From: Trochalopteron elliotii
Lineage: Eukaryota > Chordata > Aves > Passeriformes > Leiothrichidae
Assembly: GCA_024734555.1 (NCBI GenBank)
Contig: JANPWX010000031.1
Coordinates: 817,102-881,101, forward strand
Reading direction: 5' to 3'
Length of the DNA: 64,000 nt
The translations under genes were made by a program, and so were the position numbers. Below, one piece after another: positions 48,601 through 59,458 of this stretch; the stretch's first letter is position 1, and every line of letters begins with the position of its first letter. The notes beneath the pieces were generated by a model that ran no database searches, was not told the DNA's origin, and worked only from the letters and a program-made list of their open reading frames with translations.

Positions 48601-51600
48601 AAGAAGAGAACACACCATGTGTTTCAAAGTTCTCTCAGAGGTAGCAGGACTCCAAGGAAGAATGCTTATCCAGACAAAGCACATCTTCTGTCGCTGCACC
48701 TGTGTTCTGGGAAGTGTGTGATCTACTCACCTAATGCCCTGCACTTGGAACAGTTTGACAGGGAGTGCCAAGTGTCAGAAAACACCTGTGTGTCCTCCTT
48801 ATCAGCTTCAAGTATCCTGCAAAGCTTACTGGGATTATAGATATAGTTAAAGCAGAGTCCCAAGAAAGCAATAAGCTGGCACTTATGTCAAGTTCCCTTT
48901 TTATTTTGTAAGGGAAAAATCCTCAATTAAGAAAAAACCAACAAACTATGATGATTTTACTATTCTGTCTTCAGATCCTAACTCTCCTCAGATCTTTTTT
49001 TGTTTGCTTTAAAGTACAGTTTCTTTTTCAGTAGCATCTAAATAAATGTTAAAGTATTCCTACCTAAGTGTGTTGGGAAACTGACATACATGCAAAATGT
49101 AATCTATGGAGATTTTAGAGGTTTTTCATATATTAATCAAATCACATATATAGTCAAAACTGTTGTAAACACTGTTTTCTGAGAAGGACACGCACCACCA
49201 ACAAAAAACCCTCAAGCAAGATGAATCAGATGCATCTTTTGTTCAACAGTACATCAAGAAGTATTCACAAATATTGCCTCCTTTGTTAGCAAAACTTACC
49301 AGCAATTTGACTAGAACAAATCTATTTTATATGCAAACATGCAAGATTTAAAAAGAATATAAATGACCTTTGTCACATTCACCACTAAGAGATTTTAGAA
49401 AACTTGTAACCAAACAACATCAACTAATCCTTAGATATAGGTCTGAAGATGTACTTTAGATGCATTGGGTGCAATGTTTAAAAAAGTAGTATAAGGCTTT
49501 TGCTATCACAGTATATTACACAGACAGGTTCTTTCTATACCCTGCTCAAATCACCATTTCACTGCCTTTGATCCTGGGATAAATCAATGGGAAGTGATTG
49601 GTGCCACTGACCTGTTTGATTTAATTCTATTCTTCTGTGGTCTCTGAGGTTAATACTAGTCTTATCACCTTTTACCGAATAACTTTATTGACTATCATGA
49701 TGCAGCACTAAAAGCCATTGAAAGAAACAACACTGAAAATAGTCTTTATGGAGACAGAACACGAGGGAGTTCGCAGAAACTTGCCTACATTTCTTCAAAC
49801 CAAATTTGGAATATCCTGTCACCCAGTGCAGGGAGTTTTATCAGATTTAAACAGAATGAGCTAAGAGTACTGCTCAGGAGTAATTAACATAAAAACATAC
49901 CCTATTGTTTTTATGTTGCAGTCCTCATACATGTGTTTATTTCAAATGCAGATTGATAAAAATTCTTCCTTGGCACATTAAAATTTAGTAAACTCCAGTA
50001 TTGGCAGAGTTCAAAGCAGAACACTGATATGATTCCGCCAGCAGTTGGTTTTGACACACTGAGCTTTCCAAGAAATGACAGAAATACTTCATTGTCAGTG
50101 CCCTCCCAAAGTAATTTTGCAGGCAACAATCAAAAGACCTAAAATTCCTGCCTACCATTACAGCATGACATTAGCCATAAGCCGTATGCAAGCAACTTTT
50201 AAAAATTAGGGTTTTTTTTAAAGAAATCCATCTGATTATAGGCTTTTGCCAAAAACAGAGCACACAAACCTAGAAGAATGCACAGTGAATTGCAAACATA
50301 AAGGATCACAATCCAATTATGCATGTTAATGTAATAGTCTCAATGGTTGCTGGAAACTAAAGCAAGTATGGAAAATGGATAAAAGGATCGTGCAAGATAG
50401 AGGAAGTAGCAGATTAAGAAGCAGTATCAGAAGAAGGCTCTGTTATATCAATATTTTTCTAGTTTGCCCTGTGAAATGTATTTCTTCAGTCTAACAAAGT
50501 TGCACAGGAGTAAAGTGTAGTAATGGAGATTGCCATACAAGAACATATGGTATTTTCCAAGTATGCTGTTTTAATCTCTGTAATATGAGAGCTCGAAGAA
50601 GAGAGAAGGCAAGAAAAATCACCAAATAACAGTTATGTCCTTCCTAGACAGGGGTATAAAGTGGAACTCCTTTTAGCCTGAACAAGCACACAAAGACCCA
50701 TTAACTTGCTTTCTCAAGTCTTCTCTGTCAAAGATGCTGGGTGACAACACAATGGACAGGCAGCTCCATTCAGGTTGGCAGCAGCTCATCATGCTTTGCT
50801 AAATTGCGTTTCTTTTCTTAAAAGCAGTGGAATTGGCCAGAAGCGTGCACAGCTGACATACCTAGCATGGTATGAGCACTATCCTATGACTGGAAAAAGC
50901 CTGAAAGTGTATTAAGAATGCTCAAGAGTAGTGCCTGAACACCTGCTCCTTATATTGACTTTTATATCTTTGCAGTTGTTCACCAGGTAAGAAGAACAGG
51001 TAATTATGATGCTTTATTATGGATTCAGAAATCTGAGCTTCACTTTCAGTGATTTTTTTTCCTACCCACTGTGTGTACTATAATTACTTTAAAGTGACAG
51101 CATATTCCAGAATGATTACAACATATTATGGATGCACCCACATATGTATTGACACACATATACAACACTTTATCATTCTGCCTTCCTGTACATGATCCTG
51201 ATGTGCCATTTAAACTAATTCTGGGCCTTCAGTTCATGACTGTTCTGGAGTTTTAGCTCTGTTTTTGTTTGTTCTCCCTCTGTAATATCCCACTTTGTGG
51301 GTGGTCTTACCTTTAAGGTAACAGGCTGGTTTGTTTTTTTTACTTAACCTTTTGAAAACAGTTGAGAGGGAAGAAGTATGCTACTGCCAAATGGAGGGAA
51401 ATACACAGCTGTTCTCTGCCTGTGAAGCTCGGTTATATTTGAATCTGCTGTTACATGCCTGAGTGAAAATAGGTATTTTTTCACTGCTTGACTTTAATAA
51501 TATGATTTTGGGGCCTAGTCTGCCTTCCTCCTGAGAAAGAAATGAACAGGTTCCTGTGGACACATGTAACTTGTGTGATCTTCATAAGCTAGTTGTTCTC

Positions 51601-54600
51601 CAGCACCCCTTAGTCACATCACTCTGCCACTGCAATTGTAAAGTGATGCTGATGGGGTGAGGAAGGTTGTTCTCCACTAGAACGGTGTCACAGGCAGTAA
51701 TCTTTATTATAGTTCCTTTCTTGGAAATATTTATGTTTAGAACTGGAATATGTCAATGGAGATAAGTTCTTTCTTCTTTGGTCTTTGAATTTAGTGGGAC
51801 AAATATTGGACTAATGATGAAAGAGGATGAAGTTTCAAGAAGAATCAGAAAAGACTGTGCAGTCAGTGACTGAGAATTTCTGGTGTTATCTCACACAGGT
51901 ACATTGAGTGTGAGCTGGGATTTGGATGAAGGCTAATTTGCTGCAACAGTAATGTGCAGGTAGACCTATCTACCTGTCTACCTGTCTCAATCTCAGCAGA
52001 ATCAGTAGCTCCTCTGCTTTTGTCAGCAACAGTAAAGACCTCACTTTAACAATCCTCTTCTGATAAAAAGATCATGCTGACCATAAGACCATGCCACCAC
52101 TTATCAATTTACCCAGACAATTAGCCCAGGTCCAAAGACAATCAGAACTGTTTTGTGCTTTTAAGTGGTGATAGCATAGTGTGGTTTGTATTTCACCTCC
52201 TAATTTGGAAAATGGGTGCATTTTGTCCTACTGTAATTATTAACGACTTGTAGAAAAGTTGATCCTGCAGCTTGTGATATTGATATGAGCAGCTAAGGGA
52301 GATACTGGCAGCCACCACTGCTTTGCCAGCTGTCTTCCCTACCAAACACAAACCTGGAAGCCTGGGTATATCAGGTCTAGAATAAATAAGCTTGTATCCT
52401 CCTCCTTTGGCTTAGTTTTTAGCTTGGCTGAAGCCTCATGCTCTCTGCTAGCCTGGTGGTCTGTAGGGTGCAATCAAGAACTAAAGCTTATTGAAGGGGA
52501 GAAGATCAGTCCAGAGATGTTTCCAGACTGTCACATAATGCCTGTATCCTTCAGGAGCTACCACAGCTCTAAACCTATTTGCATTCCTGTCCCTTGCTGG
52601 CTGTCACTTTCCTGACAATTCAACCATTTTATGAGTTTCTTTGTGAGGGAAGAAAGTCTTTTGTCTACAGCGCACTTTATACCTGAAGCTCCTCACATAA
52701 TGCTTCAAATGTCAAGAAGAATATTAGTTGCACTGGAGTGCTGGACCTTAAAAGTGTTTTTCAACTGTGATCTTGACAAGTTGAAAGTTTATTAAAGCAA
52801 GTTTGTATATGACAAAAAACTTAATTTAAGGTATGCACTGCCTAATGTTTTTCTCCAGTGATGCTTCTCAAATGCCATCTTCTTGTTTATTGCCTCTCTC
52901 AAAAACAGGAGAGCTGTTAACCTGGATTAGCAGTTAAAGTGCTGGATTAGCATAGCTGAGAGTTCTAATGAATAATTTTAAGTCTGTACACAGTGCCTGA
53001 GGTAAATTTGTTTCACCACTTTGGAGGTGAGCACACTTCAGGGCAGCCACTTGTACAAGTGGAGATTATCCCTTTACCCTAATCCTGGCACAGGGAAACA
53101 GAGGAAGATCCCGGGGTCAGAGAATCTCAGCCTTCAGGTGGGCTTCTAGCCAGGATGGCCTGGATGCAAAGTCTTGACTCTGAATCCAAACCAGACACTG
53201 ACTTCATGAGAATATAGGCCCAAAGTATATTGTTAAGAGGAAATATAGGGATAGACATGATCAAACCTCTGACTTAGTACTTTCTTGGAGAAGTGGAGGA
53301 AATGAATTCATGTACAATATGACTCTAAACATGCTTCATAACAGTTCTCTGTGTGCAAAGCAACTGAGGTAAATGAAAGGTCTTGCTCATTTATTGCGCT
53401 TAAGTTACAGTGGCAGTAATTACCTAAATAAATTTAATTTGTAGCAGAAAACATGGGAGAGAAAGTCAGCCAAATATTTCTGTTTCAACCCTTCGGTTGT
53501 ACCTTAAAAATGCTTCCAAAAGAAGATAAATCAATTTCATATTTTAAAAAAACCTTTAAAAACTAAATATTCCCACTTTGAAGAAATAGAGATGTTTACT
53601 CAAACTTTTGGAACAAGAGTATTTAAAAGAAAAATCATAAGCTGTCAAAAAGGGTATTATTCCTTATTCATTATTTGATGGTTTCAGAGGTTGAAACCAT
53701 TTATTTAAAATGAGAGTTACACTAGCTAATAATTATTCAAATACACAGTAAGATAAAATTTTTGCAAGATACTGTATTGGCACTGCTCACATTAAATATT
53801 CCATCAGATGAAATGCAGTGAAAAAGAGTACCCAATAAAATGATGTTTTAGAGTGAATGATTTGTAAACAGAAGAATATTACAAGTATTGTTCTGCAGCT
53901 CCTGCTTCAAAGTAAAGTAATTTAAAGGACTCCTGTGAACTTCTCAAAAGACCAATAGTTTTGCCAAAATGTAATGTTGCTTCTTCAACTACACTCTCTT
54001 TTTTTAGTTGAGGATGCCTACCTTTTATGTATTAATTTATAAAACATCTTGATACCATTGAATATGAAAAACTGTGCATAACTACAAAATGCCATTATTA
54101 CTCTACATTCACCTTTTACTTCAGTGCTATACCATCTCACATACTACGTTTTCTTAATGACTCTCCTCAGGGTTGTTGAGTATTGTATTAAAGCTTTCAA
54201 TTTAGAAACTGTACTGGTTTCAGAGAGGAAGCAAGCACTTCTGTGTCAATCAGATGATTTAAGCCACATAGTTTTTAGTACTATAAAGCAGCCAAGTATT
54301 TTCTTGGCACAATAAGAAACATTTGTTTGAACAATAGCTTGTTTGACAGAGGAATTGAAGAATGCTCATTTTCATCTACACCAAGGCTGTGATGTGAAAA
54401 TATATTCCTTTTCATATATTTATCAGGAATATGTTAATAATCTGTGCCCAAGGGAGGAGACAAGTGATGCTCTGGGATGATATAGCAGTGAGGCACATCA
54501 TGGGAGGTCAGATGTCTTCCTGGCTATGATAGTATTAGTCTGAAAGGGGTCCTGAGATCAAAACTGAGATGCAATCTAACTCTGCACACTGTGTAGCTGG

Positions 54601-55516
54601 CCTACAAGTTAATGTAGGCACTTGTCGATTTATGTAGTACTGAACCTTTCTCATATTGTCCTAGGAGAGGCATTTTGCAATGACAGTTCACATGATATTA
54701 CCTGATTTTCCAAACCCACAAATTGATATCCATCATATCCATTTTGTGCACAGTGTCAAGTAGGTGCAAGCAACTGGTCCATTATCCTGTCTTAAATTTA
54801 AACTACAGCAGTCCTGATAGAAAAACTCAGGAAAGTGAAGAGCACTAACTGCTAGGCTGTGGACCTGGTCATTGCTGTTATGGATTATTTTAAATTTCAT
54901 TTTTTATCAAACAATTGTAGGGTAGAGGAAAAGGGTCTCCTGCCTTTTGTGCCTGGCCCCACCTTCCTTCCTTCTATATATTCCTGCAGCTGTAGGAAAT
55001 AGTAACTGGAACATTGGAATTGGTGTGCCAGGGAACAACCAGGACTGACAGGGTGGGGAAATACCACATCAAAGGAGATGAAGAGCTGTAGCATTTTTGT
55101 GAGCTGATGACACTGTTCTTGTTCTCGGGACATCCAGTGCAGCAGACAGGACAATGGGTAACTCCTAACAACTCACCCGTGTGGGATACAATGGAGATTA
55201 AAATCCCTGTGAACTCCACAGTGGTGTAAACCATATTTAAAATCAGTATGCTATTAACCTCTGAAAGAAACCGTAACCAGAACTGGAGAACTGGTATCCT
55301 CTGTCACCCATTACATAAATCATGGCAAAATCCCCTGAAGGCACCTCTTGGCTGGAGCCCAGGCATTGTCTGAAGTTCCTATTTTGTAGTTCCCTTGAGA
55401 AGGTAGGTATGATAGCGAATGAGTGAAACTGCCTTAGTTTTACAATTAACCCTCCACCTCTCCCTGGAGCTTTGCTACAAGTTTGCTACAGTGTGGCAAC
55501 ATTAATTCCTGTATAA
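45628..55516. other. Mostly AT-rich unique sequence, no gene seen
   Basis: It contains a TA microsatellite after an A run (47427-47446), an A-rich tract (47679-47725), and a GC-richer stretch (about 48290-48830) with an unrecognised 138-codon minus-strand open frame. The 166-codon plus frame at 47280-47780 crosses both simple-sequence tracts and is not considered a gene. Confidence 0.5.
47679..47725. repeat. A-rich low-complexity tract
   Basis: Runs of A interrupted by CCC, CAACC and CAACC-type blocks, ending in 15 A. It is similar in style to 42306-42486 and 55517-55560. Confidence 0.85.
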
Positions 55517-55560
55517 AAAAAAAAAAAAAAAAACAACAACAAAAAAAAACCAACAAAAAA
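55517..55560. repeat. A-rich tract just left of LTR
   Basis: About 19 A followed by CAACAACA, further A runs and CCAAC. It lies 13 bp from the left boundary of the LTR at 55574 and is outside it. The LTR boundary itself is TGTAGGAGC. Confidence 0.92.
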
Positions 55561-55573
55561 AGAAAATGAGGGT

Positions 55574-56204
55574 TGTAGGAGCATTTGAGGACGGCAGGGA
55601 GAGGGAACTCTGCAAATCAGAGACACTTTTGAGAGAACACGTGGTTTTATTCCAAGGGTCGTGGGTAAAAAGGGCCTTGCCTTCAGCCACCAGCCTTGGC
55701 TGAGGGAAAGTCTCAAAGAGAGAGTGAGAGGGAGTAGGGATAAGTGAGGTAAGGTAAGAGCAGTGAGCTCAGAGGTAAGAGGAGGGCCAGATAAGAGAGG
55801 TAAAGTAAGAATGGGCGAGAACCTTGTTACAATACATTATATTTCCTTATGTGTTGCATATTCTAATTTACAGTGACCAACCCACATGAGATACAAAACC
55901 TACAGACTTTGCATACAGCCTATAAGAACTGCTATATTACTATATCACTCTGTATTTTAAACTCTAAAGACTATCTTCTTATCTGTCTTTTCCCTGATAC
56001 CTTGGCAGGATGGAGTGGGGCTACACCCTTAGTACCTTGGGTCCCTTAGTGTCCCATTGTTTGTTACAATCACCGTCTTCCTGCCTCCATGATTACATCT
56101 CAAAGCTAGCTCTCATTTCTATTTCCTTCATAGGTTTTATATTCTCAGTATCTCTTGCTAAGCAATCATATTTGTAAGCTTTTCCTGTCCCATCTTTCCC
56201 AACA
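55574..56204 (-). mobile_element. Solo LTR of an endogenous retrovirus (ERVK-like)
   Basis: A 631-bp LTR on the minus strand. It begins TGTTGGGAAAGATGGGAC on the minus strand (right end, 56204) and ends GCTCCTACA (left end, 55574), so both ends are canonical TG and CA. An AATAAA signal on the minus strand (55646-55651) lies about 70 bp before the end, next to a CACGTG E-box (55638-55643). The sequence resembles songbird class II endogenous retrovirus LTRs. No clear target-site duplication is seen: the six flanking bases are GAGGGT on the left and TCAGGT on the right. No internal retroviral sequence is evident on either side. A solo LTR whose flank has decayed or recombined is the simplest reading. 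Confidence 0.75.
55646..55651 (-). promoter_or_regulatory. Poly(A) signal of the LTR
   Basis: AATAAA on the minus strand, about 75 bp upstream of the LTR 3' end. The placement is appropriate for an R-U5 boundary. Confidence 0.65.
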
Positions 56205-57915
56205 TCAGGTAAATTCCAACATGCAGAGATAAAAAAAAACTCCCAACAAATCAACCTATTTTCCAATTTCATTACTGTGCTTTAACAATAAACTTTTAAT
56301 AAAGAGGAAATATCTGAGCCTCTACATTCATGAGTGTTTGGAGACTGAATTTTCTTTCTGGTTCCAATGGGTGAAGGAAGTGAATCCCAAGAGTGGGTAA
56401 TCCAATTTTTTCTATAGCTGAAGAAAGGTAGGATTTAAGACTCAGCATTTCACAGGGATCTGGCCAAAGGAGGCTAATATATACAGGACTGACTGAAGGC
56501 ATCTTGCTGCTCCTTGTGCTGCTCTGAATACCATGTGAAAGTGTTGAACATGCTCTGCAGCATAGAAAGGCTGAGTTTTACAGAGTTTTCTGGTCTCCAT
56601 TTTTGCTGCATCTGCCTTAAAATATGGTACTGCATTTCCAAGTTCTTTTATCTGGCCTTGAGTACTCTTGAGCAGCCTATTCATAGCACTTCTGGGTGAA
56701 AACCTTCCAGAGTTATATCTGTCTGGGCAGTGGCCAAGCCATTTAATCAATTTTCGTGCATTGCAGCTGTCTTCAACTTTAAATAAATCACACTGATTTC
56801 AGATGATAGTTCATCTGTAACTATTTGGGGAGAATTCTCTGAAACAGCTTCTGCATGTTGGGGTTTCAACAGAAATGAGTTATGACCCACTGGAGATATC
56901 AGTCCTGCTAAAATGAATCAACACATTAATGAATGGCAAGGACCTGAGAAAACAGTTTCCTAAAAAAGCCCAGTGAAGGATAAAACTTTAGAGATTTTCT
57001 CCTTGAATAGTGAAAAGAATAACCTATATGGGCTTAATTATTTCCACTCAGTCTTTATCAGTTGCCAGAAAAATTTAATTAAATCAGAATAAGGCTTCTT
57101 CCTGATATGACAACTACATAACAGCTTACAATGTTATTTTTAATGGCTTGAATATAGATGACATAACAGAGGCAAAGCTTATTCAGCTGTACTTTTCAGT
57201 GTTCTAATGATGCCTGCTAATGCTGGAGAAGCTAGGATCCTTTGCCTTGTAGAAAGGGCATGTATTTTTCCTGTTAAAGCAACGGCTATGCATGCCGTGG
57301 GCAAGTATAATTTAAGCAGCATTTATAAAATTTGGGCTCAATCACTCAAAACTTGTAACAAAAGAGGGACAAATGCATTTGGGGTGTCACGAATTCCTCT
57401 TTTTCATGTTGCCATGCTTGATAACACTAGGAATTCGCTAGGAATGAGGGGAAAACATGATCTAAACTATCACCTTGTCAAATATTTTCAGAGCTACTTA
57501 AGAATCTTTAACACTTTATAACTAATGCCAAGGGAAATTTAATCTGTGTCTCCTGTGGTGGTTGAAGACATCCTTACAACATTTAAGTAGGTACTGTATC
57601 TGTATAGAATGCCTACATCAAAATGTATCTGATAGAGAAAACTTTTAGTCGTTAAAGCAGGCAATTGGAAGAAGGCAGGGTTAGCTTAATTTTATTACTG
57701 AGTTTTCTGCTGAAGATAATTTTCCCCTAAAATGTTAAAAAGCATGGGATTTTTTGCTTATTCTATGCTTGAGGCCCCAGTCATGCCATAGTTTTATTAT
57801 TATGGCTTTGTTCTTTATACTTCATGTAAATAGAGACAATTATAGATACTATTGTATAGGTGTTAGACAATTTTCAGTAATTATTGTTACAAATTCAGAT
57901 GTTGAAGGGCTGTGG

Positions 57916-57985
57916 GAAACAGAAAAACAGACCTGTCTCTCAGGAGTCAGGGAACAGAAAAACAGACCTGTCTCTCAGGAGTCAG
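57916..57985. repeat. 35-bp tandem duplication
   Basis: Two head-to-tail copies (57916-57950 and 57951-57985) differ at one base. Each contains CAGAAAAACAGACCTGTCTC and CAGGAGTCAG. The near identity implies a recent event. Confidence 0.95.
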
Positions 57986-58162
57986 AAGGCTAAAAAGCTT
58001 TTCTAAGTTGTGCAAAGCAGCCCAATATTCTGCAGTAAAGGAACATTTATTCCCTATAAGCAAATTTTTGTTTACAGCTTTGACTCTCATATAAACTGAG
58101 CAGGTGTAGCTCTGATAAAAATATTCCTCGCATTGTTTTGGGTTACATAAAACTCAGATGTA

Positions 58163-58203
58163 GGTTTGGTGGTTTTTTTTTTGGGTTTTTTTTGGTTTTT
58201 TTT
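58163..58203. repeat. G/T low-complexity tract
   Basis: Runs of 8-10 T separated by GG or GGG. It contains only G and T for about 40 bases. Confidence 0.92.
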
Positions 58204-59440
58204 AACTTGGTGTCTAAGTAGCATGACTGCTTTTTCATGCACTGTGATGACATATTAAATACCACGTGGAGTTATTCATAGAAACTTTACTGACAGGGGA
58301 ATCATTATCCTGATGGACCAGCACTCCTCATTAACTGTGTCTCCCCTTGTCTGCACTTCATCTTGAATTACTGAAATTGTACTAAGTAGACTTAATGCTC
58401 ATTTGCCAAGAAAATGAAATTATGGTTGCTTGTTACATGTAGGCTTCGTACTCAACAGCCCTGTGTTTCTGAGTCACTGATACTCACTAAACCATAAACA
58501 ATGGTGTGAAACTTGCTTTCTGCAAATGATGAAATGCCTTTGAAGGTTAAGAGCGGTTCTCTGAACTTGAGTAAAGTGATTCATATGCTAATTTATGCTT
58601 CTCTGGGTGCTAATTTTAAAGAATATTTGTTGGTTAAAAAATGTGTTTTTAAATGAGATACTAAAAAATGTAAACCCATGATTGTACAATATGCAAATTC
58701 CCTCTGTGGAGAGAACCTCTGCAAGGTCTAAGCACTGACTGGTGCCTCATTTAAGCACTTTCAAATGAGTTTTGAAGTAGGATATGATGAGATTTATGTG
58801 CGACTCTCTTAAGTGAGTCTTATTTCAGTACCTCCTCTGTACAACTCCAAGCTACAATGAAAGACCTAACTCCATAAATGAAAGGGTAGCAACCTGCTGA
58901 AACTGCAGGAAGACAACCATTGAGGCCAGCTGGGATTCTGCATATGCACATTCACATCTTGTCTTCTGAGACAAAATCATATTTCTTCTTTTGTCCCCCC
59001 ACCCCACTTAATACGTCACTGGCTTGCGTACCTTGTCAGCCTGCATCAGTCACACTGCATTACATGGGCAGTCCAACGCTGCTGATGTGACCTGAGATAA
59101 CTTACCAACTGATTTCTCAGCAGCAGAAGAAAATATTTTTATTTTAAATTGCAATTGATTTCATTAATAGATTTCTCTTTTCAATAATTTTGATAAAACA
59201 CTCTGAAATAAACCCACAGGAACTATTTTTAAAAATTAGTGAAGAAAGCACACAATGATTTTTCTTTTCCATTACCTAATCTTTTGACTGCTTTCCTACT
59301 TCCAGAAGACATAAATTTTCAAATCAAGTGTATAAATGTTAAGAATACATTGACTTTTTTATTACCAAGAAACTGTATGTAGAAAATATATGGGTACATC
59401 TCTTCCTGAATATAGATTATGCACATATGCATTTTTAAAG

Positions 59441-59458
59441 TATATATATATATATATA
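59441..59458. repeat. (TA)n microsatellite
   Basis: Nine uninterrupted TA units. The isoleucine/tyrosine-rich peptides predicted across it are artefacts. Confidence 0.9.
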
